Positions 52,401-63,347 of a stretch of 64,000 bases of DNA are shown here, one piece after another; the stretch's first letter is position 1; the number at the start of each line of letters is the position of its first letter. Made by a program: the position numbers and the translations under genes. The notes below the pieces were generated by a model that saw only the letters and a list, made by a program, of their open reading frames with translations, had not been told where the DNA came from and did no database searches. The stretch spans positions 25,167,875 to 25,231,874 of the forward strand of contig NC_049981.1 in assembly GCF_000003815.2 (NCBI RefSeq), written 5' to 3'. The stretch is from Branchiostoma floridae (Eukaryota > Chordata > Leptocardii > Amphioxiformes > Branchiostomatidae).

Positions 52401-53499
52401 ACTGAGCGCTGGTAAGTATAGTTAGGGCAGTGCAAGGTAATGTGAAATCATTTCGTATGGACACCCGCAGCTGCAGGTTGGACTTGACACAAGACCCAGA
52501 GTAAAAAGACTATGATTCAAGCTGCAGGTGCCCATACGAAGTGAAATGAGAATACAGGAAAGTCGAGAACCGAAGCTAAAAAGTTGAATTTGAGAGGGCG
52601 TACCGTTTTAAAAAGATGTGTTCGAGATTTTGAGAAATCAAGCGTACGAAAATTTAAGTCCAAGTTGTTCCAAGCAGTGATGGAATATGTAAAAAGACGT
52701 ACGTATACTAAAGCGGTCAGTGGAAAATTTGATAGGTCTCAAATTTCTACTGTTTCTCAAATCATAAGTTTAATTTATGGTATATAGAGTGAAATACAAT
52801 GAAGAAGGAATCCCTGATCTTAAAAGCCACTCATATGATCACTGGTCCAAAACGATAACAAAAGAAGACTATTTTGTTAGAACCGTATGTTTTGAATCTT
52901 ACCTCCAGATGTGTCAGGTTGTTCTCCAACAGCAGAAGACGGTTGAGACCTTCCATCCCAGCAAACGTGCCGTTCCTCAGAGTCTGGACATTGCTCCGCC
53001 AGATGACCAGGGTGGAGACCTGTGGCAACTTAGCAAACGCCCCTCCCTCTATCGCCGTTAGGTTACAACCCACAAACCACAGCTTGCACACTCCACCACA
53101 CGGGATCTGAGAGATGATCTCTGCCTTTTCAATGCCAAGCTTACCGACGTTATTGTCAACGATCATGATGCTGGTTATCCATTGTGGGTTCTGAATGGGC
53201 CCCCCCAGGGTGGGCCTTGGATCATTTGAGCAGACCTGACAGGATTGGAACGCCTTGCTCAAAGAAACGGTTTGAAACGGGCCCGTATAGCTGGACGCTT
53301 CGTGCGGGTACTTGGTCCACTTGTACCGGTACGCTCCAATGTCATACCGGTACTCATGACCACCACTACCGCTATCGCCTACGCCACACTTCTCCACGGA
53401 CACCTGCCGGCAGCTCTGCCAGCTACCGGCGTCCACACTATGCACTAGCAGCTGCGAGAGCAGCAACAAGCAGACATTTGCCGCCAGCTTTATCGCCAT
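49471..53499 (-). CDS. LRR and Ig-like single-pass receptor with long repetitive cytoplasmic tail, 2 exons
   Basis: Exons 52903-53499 and 49471-51870 join in phase 0 (GAG|GTAAGA donor, CTGCAG acceptor) to give 998 residues. Order: signal peptide 1-24 (VCLLLLSQLLVHSVDA); a cysteine-containing N-terminal region to about 110; leucine-rich repeats to about 360 (LxxLxLxxN, e.g. LEVLALEGNRISHI); LRRCT from about 360 (RCTCANGWLYDH); one Ig-like domain about 448-540 (LSCAFPNGSH to ITCTASSETG); a Thr/Ser/Pro stalk; and a weak membrane segment about 606-629 that contains one arginine, followed by basic residues. The tail of about 365 residues has three related tyrosine motifs (SVISPYAEGGF twice, EVTPYGEGKL) and about five 35-residue repeats containing CYNSPALATDQKRTL. 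This is the LRRIG layout expanded in amphioxus, probably used in adhesion or immune recognition; ligand and function are unknown. The intron holds LINE debris. Confidence 0.9.
49530..50070 (-). repeat. Coding tandem repeat, 105-nt unit, in receptor tail
   Basis: Five copies with matching positions at 49606, 49711, 49816, 49921 and 50029: spacing 105, 105, 105 and 108 nt, always a multiple of three. Inner copies are nearly identical and outer ones more diverged (GTSCDQRDP at one end, TNTRDQHGL at the other). Each unit carries one tyrosine in CYNSPALATDQ or a close variant and a second in most TYDQ segments. Confidence 0.93.
51900..52840 (-). mobile_element. LINE debris in receptor-gene intron
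   Basis: Minus-strand residues CSCGCPYEMISHYLALP and, in the next frame, NYTYQRSVLFGKLSGLFVHI form a C-terminal RT zinc finger with one frameshift (52205-52500). A short segment is repeated in inverted orientation: CCATACGAA at 52453-52470 (reverse) and about 52530-52545 (forward). The remainder has no features. Confidence 0.6.
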
Positions 53500-54899
53500 G
53501 ATAGAGATTTAGTTGATAGCAATGAAATCTATATTACCACATCCGAAACGACTACAAGCAAATGGCTCTACAAAAGTAAAGTCTTACCGTTTTATAGTCT
53601 GCCCCCAAGCCGCTGCTTACGCAGAACCTGGACAGCCTGGGAGAACCGTGCTTCCTGCGGTGGCGCAACAGCGCTCTAACCGCACCGGACCTTGCAACAG
53701 TCCCTAACAGATTAAGTCTACGTTATTTCGAGGACACTTCATTCATATATAATTTCCTCGGTCGTGTCGTGCCTGCGTCGGAGCAGAAGCATTCTTAAGC
53801 GCCAGGTATTCACGTATGGCATGCTTTACCAGATTGGCTTTTATTAGTCTGCCCAATGGAGAAAAACAACACATTTCAAGGAAAGAATATACAGTTCATC
53901 TTCCAATGTTCTCTTTTAGAGGGCTAATTCGTGGTAAACCTGGTTTATTTGAACACATAATCGATAATCACCAGTTTCCATTAGACAATCTTTGTGTTAA
54001 ACATATCGCGTTTTCAGCTGTCTGGCTAGCTAGGCTACTGAATATATGCATTAGAAATCGGCCAAGCCTGTTTTGTTGTTTGTCGTTTGTCGAGTTTGGG
54101 CTTCTTCTCTGGCAAACACATGCACAAACACACGCGCGCGCGCACGCACACACACAGGCAGACATGCACACGCGCGCTCGCACACACACACACACACATA
54201 GAGAGAGAGAGAGAGAGAGAGAGAGTATCTAATGGCCATCTAAAGCCATGGAAGTTATCGCCATGTCCTCAAATCAAGGAAGTTGATATGTAGGAAGCAC
54301 AGTGTAGACCAGTAGTGTGTGTAGTCCAGTTGTTATTAGCGGCTATCGAAAAGGGTTGCAGTCCGTAGGACGAGACTTAAGCCGTGGTCCACTGTTCATT
54401 TTACGTGTCAAAAAGAGCAAGGGAAATGTACCCGGTACAATGGACCTTTGAATACTGTACACAGCGTCTGTCTTCTCTGTTACGACCAGTTGAAGAATAG
54501 CTCTTCAAGAGAAACAGCTGCGTTCCCTATGTATATCGATTTGAAGACATGATGCCAAGTTTGGCCTCAGATTAACCTGAGATACTCTGCCCCCTTATGA
54601 GTTAGCTTAAGTTACACCCAGACCTCACTGAACCACACTTGAATTATTACACAATACGTGTACATGGCGTTCAAAGTATGGCGGGTTTGGGCAACAAGTA
54701 CTTAGCAGCAGTCCTAATGAACTAATCTATTCTAAACAATTAAAACTTGTTATGATACTCATATCCTACGTACTAATATATTGATATCTAAATAAACGTT
54801 TCTTCACTTTGGAGTGTATTTTGTATGCATTGACTTTTCTTTTTAAATCCAAGATGGCGGCGAGTAGGTAGGACGCGTTGTACTGTGTGTGGCCAAAAA
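53500..54899. other. Upstream of the receptor gene, no gene seen
   Basis: Holds the receptor promoter region (minus strand) and the compound microsatellite at 54115-54228. No exon or conserved motif recognised elsewhere. Confidence 0.5.
54115..54228 (+). repeat. Compound CA/CG/GA microsatellite
   Basis: Alternating CACA, CGCG and then AGAG runs. The open frames across it are simple-sequence artefacts. Other simple tracts are GT at 17465-17545, TA at 7382-7401 and GA at 28578-28605. Confidence 0.95.
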
Positions 54900-57773
54900 A
54901 GTATCCTATTTGTCCTGAATCAGTCCTTGGCCCCTCCGTTATGAAGTGATGCGGAAATCGTCTGGAGCCTAAAGTCACCTAAGCGCTGAGACGACCGCCC
55001 TTAGGCGGGCGTCACCGTCCACGCAAAACAGAAATCTTGTCGAGGGCTGGGCGGGTGGGTCGTTTCAGGCTCCAGACGTAGCCGGAGGGCCACAGTTGGA
55101 CTGACAGTTTGGCATCTCTTGGTGCTGTGGGGTCAAGGGTCAAACTTTCGGGACCAATCACTGATCAGGTCAAATAGTATCCTATTTGTCCTGAATCAGT
55201 CCTTGGCCCCTCCGTTATGAAGTGATGCGGAAATCGTCTTCCGCCTTTGTCCTCTCTGGCTTCTTGAGCCTTTCCTTTCCTGTCCCCTAGTGCCTCCCTA
55301 CTATGATACTTTCCAAAGGTATCTAGTCGCTCCTTTCCTCTTCCTGAAAACTGTTATAAATCACCCCTATCTTCATCCCTTTCCCGTCTTCCCGTCCTTA
55401 TCAACACTCTCTCACCTTTCCTCTCCCCTTACATATCTAATCCCTTTCTTATTTCTCTCGACTTGTCCCCCACACTTCATCATGTTCTTCTCTGAACTTC
55501 GTCAAAACAACGTTTACCCACTCTAATCGGCCGCAGAGCGCGCTTCGAAAAAGTGAGAGAAAATCAACGCCAAGAAACCGATCTAAAATTCTCCACGTTA
55601 CATAAAATAGAGCGAAAACAGGAAGGAAAGAAAATTCTTCGAATGCTACCCTATCTTCTCGGCGACTTTGGGAACCACGCCCTTCTGAAGTCCCATAAAG
55701 GGAGCTCTCTAGTGCAACTGGCGAAATCCGCAATGTTCCGAAAGACAACAAAATCCTAAGCACACAATTAAAAAAAAAAAAACGCAAAACATATTGCTCA
55801 CTCCATTCCTAATGCCCGTGTCCCACATACACTATAACCAAGCCTCAGTCCGGACCAAGTCCTTGCACACTCCCGCATAGCATGTTATCCAGCCTTCCGC
55901 GAAACCCCGTCGCGCTGGATAAAATCGCTCAAAGTTAAAACAAGAGCGTACACAACTTTTAGGGTTTTCCAAGAATCCAGCTTTCCGCGGAACCCCTTCG
56001 CACTGGATGATATCACCACAAATCACGAAAAAAGGATTAAAAGAACACAAATTTCTCGGATCGTCCAGCCTTCCGCGGAAACCCTTCGCACTGGATAACG
56101 TCACACCAAGCTGAAGAAAGATTGCTCACTTTTTGGGTCATTCAGCTTACCGCGGAACCCCATCGCACTGAATGATATCTTGCCGTGCTAAAAAGAAAAA
56201 ATGGCGTCAGACCAAAGAACGTTCTTGGTCAGACCAGTCTCAAAACAGGGTTGCTCGATTAGTTCCTAACCCTCCAGCATCCCGCGGCACCCCATCGCAC
56301 TGGAGAACGACATTCAAAATCTATTCACGAAAAGTAGGGGGAAAATGACTTACAGTTCCTTGAGTTGTCGGCGGGGTTAGCTGAACTGACCGGCAGGGGC
56401 TGGGCGGTGTCGGGGACTGGAGCGCCAGTCGACCCTGATCCTCTGACCGCTGTCCCTTGTAGCACTATGTTCGGCACAAAGAACATGATTCACAACATAA
56501 AACATCACAGCCTAACTGTTCGGCTAACAGGTTTCCTGGCGCGTCTTGAGCCCTCTCTGCTGCTGAAGCTTGTGCAGGCCACCAACGGGTCCTATCGGGC
56601 CGCACATCTGGCGAGGTTGATGGTGGCTTGTGCCGGCTCTGGGTGGTGGTGTGTCCCGCGCATCCCTGTTGTAGGAGGGGGGAGGGCGTCAGACCTGTAT
56701 GAACAACACGTGAACCATGAGACAGTGGGAAGGGACGGGCGCCGGCAACAGGTCCGGTCCCAGACAGACAAATCTAAAACATACGCATCTTCCACACCGC
56801 CCAGCCCTCCCACAAACGGTCTAGGGTGCCGCGAACGCGGTTAGGACTGGGCCACGCGTGTCCACAACTCAGTCACCACGCCTTACAGGTACGCACTCAT
56901 ACACATGCGAACTAAAACAAATGGTAGCAGAAAACCCCAACACAGCCTCCTGGACCATGCCCTCGTCTTTCTCTGTTCCTGCCTGAAAATATTCACGAAA
57001 ATCAGAAAATGACATAAAATCTGGAAACTCTCGTTCTGCTCCACACCTCAGCATTAAAAGCCAACACCCACAGGTTTCCTTTGCAGAGGAAAAAGAGGAT
57101 GCAAAAAACATGGCAACAAAGGAATTTCAGAGAACCACCGGCTTGCCACGTGGGCACCAACTATCTGCTTGGATGTGGCTGTCGAACGCTGCTAAAAACA
57201 TACACCAAGTCACGAAACCACACAAGAATCACTCAGCTCCACGCAGAAACAGAACGCCAGCGTGAATTAAAAACGTCCTAGACTCGACCAGACCTAGGAG
57301 AAAAGGCTAAAGCTGTAAAACGAAAAATGGTGTAAGGCGGTCATCCTCCCACGAGCCGCTAAGAGCTCATACATACGAATACGTGATAGAAATGCAAATG
57401 TTAGAACAATACGGCCGGTCCTCAGAATTCGAGGCATCCAGCACAGCAAGAACAAAGACGGTACATGTAGCTCTGCACTCCTGAAAGCACACACGGTAAT
57501 TGAAACACGAGAGAACACAGAATATCTCGTCAAACCTTCCGGGGGACCAACGTCCCCCGTACACCGACCCGGCGATTTCGCTAAACCCTCGAGGTCCCTT
57601 CGGCGTCCCAGACCGACCTCAGCGGCGACGAGATTTCTGTTTTGGCGGTGGAGGCGGAGAGTGGAAGGTCCGTCGGAGACGAGGGCCACAGTTGGACTGA
57701 CAGTTTGGCATCTCTTGGTGCTGTGGGGTCAAGGGTCAAACTTTCGGGACCAATCACTGATCAGGTCAAATAG
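54900..57773. repeat. Duplicated A-B modules, short and long versions in tandem
   Basis: A (about 64 bp) occurs at 54900-54963 and 55176-55239; B (about 93 bp) at 55085-55177 and 57681-57773, almost identical. Order is A, 121 bp, B, A, 2.44 kb, B. The B-A junction shares AG. Confidence 0.9.
55885..56305. other. Five covarying hairpin units
   Basis: Units at 55885-55922, 55975-56008, 56063-56096, 56138-56175 and 56272-56305 share the loop core CCGCGGAACCCC-TCGCA. The closing stems change on both sides: ATCCAG/CTGGAT, GTCCAG/CTGGAT (one G-T pair), TCATTCAG/CTGAATGA, CTCCAG/CTGGAG. Spacers are unrelated and AT-rich. The units fall in different reading frames, so a protein repeat is excluded. 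Confidence 0.75.
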
Positions 57774-58237
57774 CTTTTCTTAGCTCTATTCCGCCAATTT
57801 GTTTGGTCCCAAATACTCCTACTTCGCCGGATACGAGCGACTGTATTCTTGTTGAACGAGCGAATGTATGCATTGACTTACATAGACGGACAGCGCGGCA
57901 TGCACAATGATAAATATTGGTTTGTGTACAAGGCTAGGTAATCTAACATCGGCCCTAGTTGGGACTGTATAGTGTCGGTAGTTATATATCATAGTTATGT
58001 ATATGTAATCCTCCATTGTCACAGAGGATTGGTAACCGTTGGTGGTGTCCAATCCACCAGATTTTCCACCTGTATGGCCCTGTATTGCTATTGCCAGACG
58101 TGTGGCCATGTCCGTCAAAACATCACTGCATACATACATACATATCTAGAACAAGGGCCAAAGCTAATAAGAAGCACAACTGATGGGGTGTTATACCATA
58201 TAACTCACCCATTGATTTGTTTACAGCTATAGTATGT

Positions 58238-61200
58238 TTACATTGTTGCAGTCATGAATCCACCAGAACTTCTCTTTTCTCTCAAGCTCCGTGTCTCATA
58301 AGATATCGGATATGTCAGTTTCTCCGGTTTCTTGACGGTTAGACGCAAAACGTCCGCCAGCTTCCCTATCGCGGCCGTCCTTGTGTTTCCGAATGCCAGG
58401 ACGATACAGAAGTGGGCGCCTGTGCTGCCGAAGAAATCGGTCACTTCTTCATCAGGCCCAGCAGTTAGGATGAAACGCACGTTTGGGTCGGTCCTCAGCT
58501 TGTCAATCTGAAAATCAAAAACATGACATCATTTATTGATTAGGTCACAGCAAATTGATTTTATGGATGACATCCTCTGCCGACTCCAAATGTAACGAGG
58601 GAGGGCGAGAAAAACAAGATGGGTGAAAAAGATGGCTAGATTTTCAAAATAGACCCCATAAACGTTTATATACCAAAACGAAATAACAAGCGACAAAACA
58701 TAGCATCACAGCAAACATGTCTTGTATTTCTGTATTCAAGAGGTTCACAGAGTGACACTTGTGTGGTAGACTGGTATCACTTACCAAGCTGACAACTACA
58801 GTCACATTGTGTATTTCTTTAACCCACCTGGCCAAAGTCCATGAGATTGCCGGCCCTCTCCAGTTCCTGGAACTTGACCAGGTACATGATGCCGTGTTTC
58901 CCAGTCGGGACGGGCGGGGCGTGCCGGATGCCGTGACCCGAGGACAGACTCACATAGTCCATGCGTCCATTCTCAAAGCAGACCGAATATAAGGACTGGT
59001 GATGCCTTGAAGCCCGCGCATTGACTTCAATCAACTTGAGCTGAAGTGAACACAATAGTGGGTAAACAAGCAAAATGATGAGAGGTTCAGATGCAACGTC
59101 GAGGAAATTCGCCAGGAGTGGCCCAAAATCTGATCATATCTGCGATGGGTCTAGACCTACATTTTAAACGACTCATTCATAGTTTTTTTAATGAAGAAGA
59201 ACTTTATTGCACGACAATTGTACATATGGTACAATGTATAGCTACAACTATTACACGAAGTACAAAATAGAGGTATAGGATAAAACTAAACAACCTAGTT
59301 TAATTATATTGTTTAACCATAAACAGAACCAGATACCATAAGAAACAAAAGCCTTCAAAAACACATCATCCATCTTTGAGAGTCGAGGGTCATGAAGGAA
59401 AACGTTCTCTACACAATGTGCAAAGAAGCGTAAGGAAATCAGGAGTGTGAAGAAATAATGATGCGCATACAACTCTCAAAAATAAGCCGATCAATTTCTT
59501 TAAAAGTACAAACAATTTACCAAATTCATGACAAAGCTCACTCGAAGCATACTGTGGTCATAAGAAAATCTACCTGCTTGTCTTTCATCTGAAAGACTTC
59601 GATGTGGACGAAGGAATTGTTGAAACCAAACCGGATCATCTTTGTCATCACGTCATCGTAAAAGTCCCAGATCGGTTTCTGCTGCTCGTGAGTAAGAGTG
59701 GTGGGACAGATCATGGTCACGAACCTGGCGTCCTGATCGTCATACCGGAGACTGTCCGTGATCTATGGGAATGGAAAATCACATTATATTCTTGATAGAA
59801 GACATTGTTAAAACCCTTGTCCTGGGTTGGACATACTCTTACCCCCGCCCCCCTTAATTACAAGATAACAGAATTCTATAAAATTTCTCGATGACCATCC
59901 AAAGAATGCCTTCAACTATTTGCTGGCATATATCTATCGTACGACCAATGTGACCGTGTACAAGTTTTGAACTCGACACTTACTGCCCAGTGCACGATCT
60001 GTCCATCGATGACACAGCCGTCGACAGTGTAGAAGTTCTCGGCATCTATGAAGGGTTCCACGACTACGGCATCGCGAAGAGCGAGAGGGTACTTCTTCAC
60101 ATCCACGTATTCCTCGTAAAAACTCCTGTGAAAAGAGTTAAACCCACTTTAAAATCATTTGAACACACATAAACACCATCACCAGTAGACTGGCCTCCAG
60201 CTGTAGTGTCTGTACAAAGTTGTGTGGACCAAGGGCTTCAGAATGAAGGTGGACGTCGCCATAGGCACCATGTGGAGGTCCGGGACTTTAACTTAAATGT
60301 AAATTTTGTGGAATAAAAAACAAACATACCAAATAAGATCCTAGAATACACTGGTGTTGCGTAGCAATCATTCCTATGTACACTTTCCGTATTGAATTTA
60401 CTGCAAATTATCATTAAACATTGAATATTTGGTTCACGGTTAATCAAAATTTGGACACCTGAATGCGATGTTTCTCATAACACCGACCATGCATGCCCAC
60501 CTGAAGAATGACGCACTCGGAGCTGAGAGGAAATTTGGGTATTTATCCCTCATTGTGCGTAGGTTCTGCAGCACGCTTGTCATTTCATCATCACTGTTCA
60601 CCTTCTTCACGCCCACAGACGCGAACCCTGTCGCTGGCTTCACGAAGGCTGGAAAACCTAACAGGACGTAGTTGTATGAAAAACTCATGTTCATTATCAT
60701 CAGCATATTCTCTGCACGTTCTCTATTCAGAACCGAGATATGTACAATGCAAAAATAGTGGACGTTTTGGTCACCTTCGTTGGGGCGATGCTGACTAGTT
60801 CTATTCCAAAACTAGGTGTCGCTCCAAAATTGAGGTCCCTACTAAAGTATGCTAATTTCCTCCATTCTTACCGACTTTTCTCAGGGCCTGTCTCGCATCC
60901 GTTAACATGGTAGACGAGTCCAGGTCTACCACGGCGTAGGGAGTGGTGCTGGCGGCTGGGTCCATGTATTGCCTTGTGTAAGCTTTGTTGAAAGCGAGGA
61001 AACTTGCTTCCACACTCGGACCCGGTACGCTGTGGAAGTCTCTGGCGACGGCGGAGTGGACAAACGTGGAGATGTCACTCAGAGCCAGGACGTTGTTGAT
61101 ACAGGCTTTCACGGTCTAGAAGAGTGTACACGATGACATTGGAGTTGCTTTTTGGCAATGCTCTCAGTGAGCAAGCCTAATAGTATAAAGGTTGGACTCT

Positions 61201-62038
61201 TGACTATAATACTGCTTGTCGAAGGAAGTCATGCCTTTGTTAGTGTGCGGTTACAAAATCACAATATCCCGTTTTTTAACTTTAAGCAGCCATGAACTGT
61301 CGGGCACATTACTGTATACAGTGCCATTCTGTATATGATTTGAAAATGATGTAACTACTAGTAATATAAGAATACCCTTGCTCACTTACTTTCTTTACTC
61401 GCTGAACATAGTCCAATAGTCGCTCGTTGTCATCGATATTGCTAAACTCAACTTTCTGGACCTGGAAGATAAGACAAAATATATTTCAATTAAACAATAG
61501 GTTCTATTTGCTTCATGAGTTTGCCTATTGAAGTTGAGGCATCTACAACGACGTTAGATTACGCATACAACATCGAAATCGTCGGAGACGAAATTTTCGC
61601 GTACGATCAGAAGTCTCTTCAGATGGTATTAATGTTTTTATTCTCTATAGTACATTACACGTGCAGAGGCTTAACACCTGAAGCTCTCACAAACAACGAA
61701 CAAATGCAGGTGTCACCATCCAAAGAGAAGAATGTATCTTCTCACAACCGTGTCCGAGCGGGGCTTGAACCTTGACAGACCCACCTTTACCCAATGGGCA
61801 GTTAGGCTGCGAGACATCAAGAAAACAGTACAAAATAGAAAGCCCGAAGTAAACGCCTTAGAAAACGTCAAACACAGCCGGAGCCTACCCTCTGCTTGAC
61901 AGCCGGAGCCTACCCTCCGCTTGGAGAGTATAGAATACCCACCTTTACCAATGGGCAGCACAGTAACTCCTGCTGCTCCTCCGGATTTCCGTCGGAAAAC
62001 GGAAGCAGAACAGACACGTCACTAGCGGTTGATGACAT
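58238..62038 (-). CDS. ATP-grasp ligase, carnosine-synthase-like, 8 exons, 5' end uncertain
   Basis: Exons (minus): 61943-62038, 61390-61461, 60872-61115, 60501-60657, 59984-60125, 59574-59762, 58828-59040, 58238-58507. All are GT-AG and the phases join to 1383 nt, 460 residues. ATP-grasp landmarks: lysine and glycine loop FVKPATGFASVGVKKV (about 142-157); VVVEPFIDAENFYTVDG, a probable adenine-pocket strand; FVHIEVFQMKD; and the metal-binding LKLIEVNARASRHH (301-314). Upstream VLALSDISTFVHSAVARDF and GPSVEASFLAFNKAYTRQYM are typical of ATP-grasp proteins related to carnosine synthase (CARNS1) and bacterial amino-acid ligases. It probably forms an amide bond between two small amino or carboxylic substrates using ATP; the substrates cannot be read from sequence. 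Vertebrate CARNS1 is much longer, so this is either a short form or lacks upstream exons beyond the gap. The first exon is the weakest part. Confidence 0.85.
59190..59480 (-). mobile_element. Probable LINE 3' UTR in ATP-grasp intron
   Basis: AAGAACTTTATTGCACGACA opens a stretch that resembles the reversed 3' end of the same LINE class as at 16455. No open frame survives. Confidence 0.4.
61700..61815 (-). mobile_element. SINE-like fragment in ATP-grasp intron 1
   Basis: The minus strand reads TGCCCATTGGGTAAAGGTGG, then AAGGTTCAAGCCCCGCTCG (B box), then a diverged body. Confidence 0.5.
61872..61925 (+). repeat. Short direct duplication
   Basis: CAGCCGGAGCCTACCCTC followed by TGCTTGA or CGCTTGG occurs twice in a row (about 25-bp unit), just 3' of the first ATP-grasp exon on the minus strand. 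Confidence 0.85.
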
Positions 62039-62634
62039 TGTTGAATTTGTTCGATCTTCAAATGACCAAGCAACTCCCAATTCAAGACCTGTAGTAAATA
62101 CACGGCCACTAATCTTTTGAAACAAGTAACACATAGTCACCACGTAAACTGAAGGTATGTTGATGAGTTACCATCAAATATGCTGTAATCGTTACGTCAA
62201 TCTGTTAATACGGGTGGAATATGGTTGAGCAGCGCAACTGTGAAATCGGGTATTCTTAAAGTCTTTGGCCATGACTCGGCCGGGATCGAAGTAACGACCT
62301 ACCAACTGCAAGGCTGGCATTCGTCTCATCAAGGAGGTTATAACCTCCTTGGTCTCATTAAGCCATTGTATTGGTTTGATTTTATTTATTCTAATTGCAA
62401 GCAAAAAGAAAGAAATTGTAAGAAATCCAAATAACCCACCTGTTATTAGATTGTATATTAGTCAGTGTAGAGCGCCGTCAGATTTTGCGAGGTTGTCCAG
62501 AATGAACCAGTGACTTGATCTAGACGTTTTCTATTGAGTACTATTATTTACATTCTTTTGTACCCTTCATACCACACGTCACATCGATCCTGTATAATGC
62601 ATGTCACGTTCACCCCCAAAGGCATGAAGCGTTT

Positions 62635-62865
62635 TAGTAATCTCCAAGCAGATCTTGCTGTGGCAAATGGGAAGGAGTNNNNNNNNNNNNNNNNNNNNNN
62701 NNNNNNNNNNNNNNNNNNNNNNNNNNNNNNNNNNNNNNNNNNNNNNNNNNNNNNNNNNNNNNNNNNNNNNNNNNNNNNAGCAAGGCCATAACTCCTCTGC
62801 CGGCTAAACTCTTTCCCATTTGCCACAGCAAGATCTGCTTGGAGATTAGCGTTTTAGGCCTAACC
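62635..62865. other. Assembly gap of 100 N flanked by inverted repeat
   Basis: N run 62679-62778. The left flank (TAATCTCCAAGCAGATCTTG and on to the gap) is the reverse complement of 62806-62850, with one or two mismatches. The missing DNA therefore lies inside a fold-back element. Confidence 0.95.
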
Positions 62866-63289
62866 GCTCCGGAAAGCAGCATTATGACCTATGGATAATC
62901 CAATTTGAAAAAAGTGACACACAAACAGGTAAACCAACAATTGCTAAGTCTCTTACTCTCTGGGCCATAGATTTCGTGCCTGTAATACCATCGACGTCCT
63001 CTCGATATGGTGACGAGACCGTCGGGAGCTGACCCGCCTGCGGACAGACCGAGAATGTCTCCGGCGCGGTGACCTTGAGTGGCTGGATGAGGAGGAACGA
63101 CTAGTCTCTACCAGACTTCGGATCGCTGGAAAAATCGTAGAAATGGAACAAATAGAGGAGAAAGCCGACCAGAGGAATATAGCCGGCCAGGGAACAGCAC
63201 GCGATCTGCGGCATTTTTTAAATTAATAAATGTATAAACATTGTCTCCAGTGCGTCACACAATGCTGTTGCCCCATATATACTGCATAT

Positions 63290-63347
63290 TATAGTCGTTT
63301 GTGGTCGTTTGTGGTCGTTTGTGGTTATTTGTGGTCGTTTGTGGTGT
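63290..63347 (+). repeat. 10-bp tandem repeat GTCGTTTGTG, five copies
   Basis: Units follow without spacers at about 63294-63343, one with a C to T and G to A change, ending next to the stop codon of the broken zinc-knuckle ORF. Confidence 0.9.

Noticed and set aside
55832-56104. 90-codon minus-strand frame across the hairpins
   Set aside because: Hairpin units are 88-89 bp apart and so fall in different frames; the peptides do not repeat.
56365-56844. 159-codon plus-strand frame in the long module
   Set aside because: No recognisable family, and low-complexity GC-rich composition explains the open frame.
54900-57773. LTR retrotransposon with B copies as LTRs
   Set aside because: Repeats are only about 93 bp, lack TG...CA ends, and no gag or pol coding lies between them.
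63290-63347. Short regular repeats resembling a CRISPR array
   Set aside because: Units are 10 bp without spacers and the DNA is eukaryotic; simple tandem repeat.
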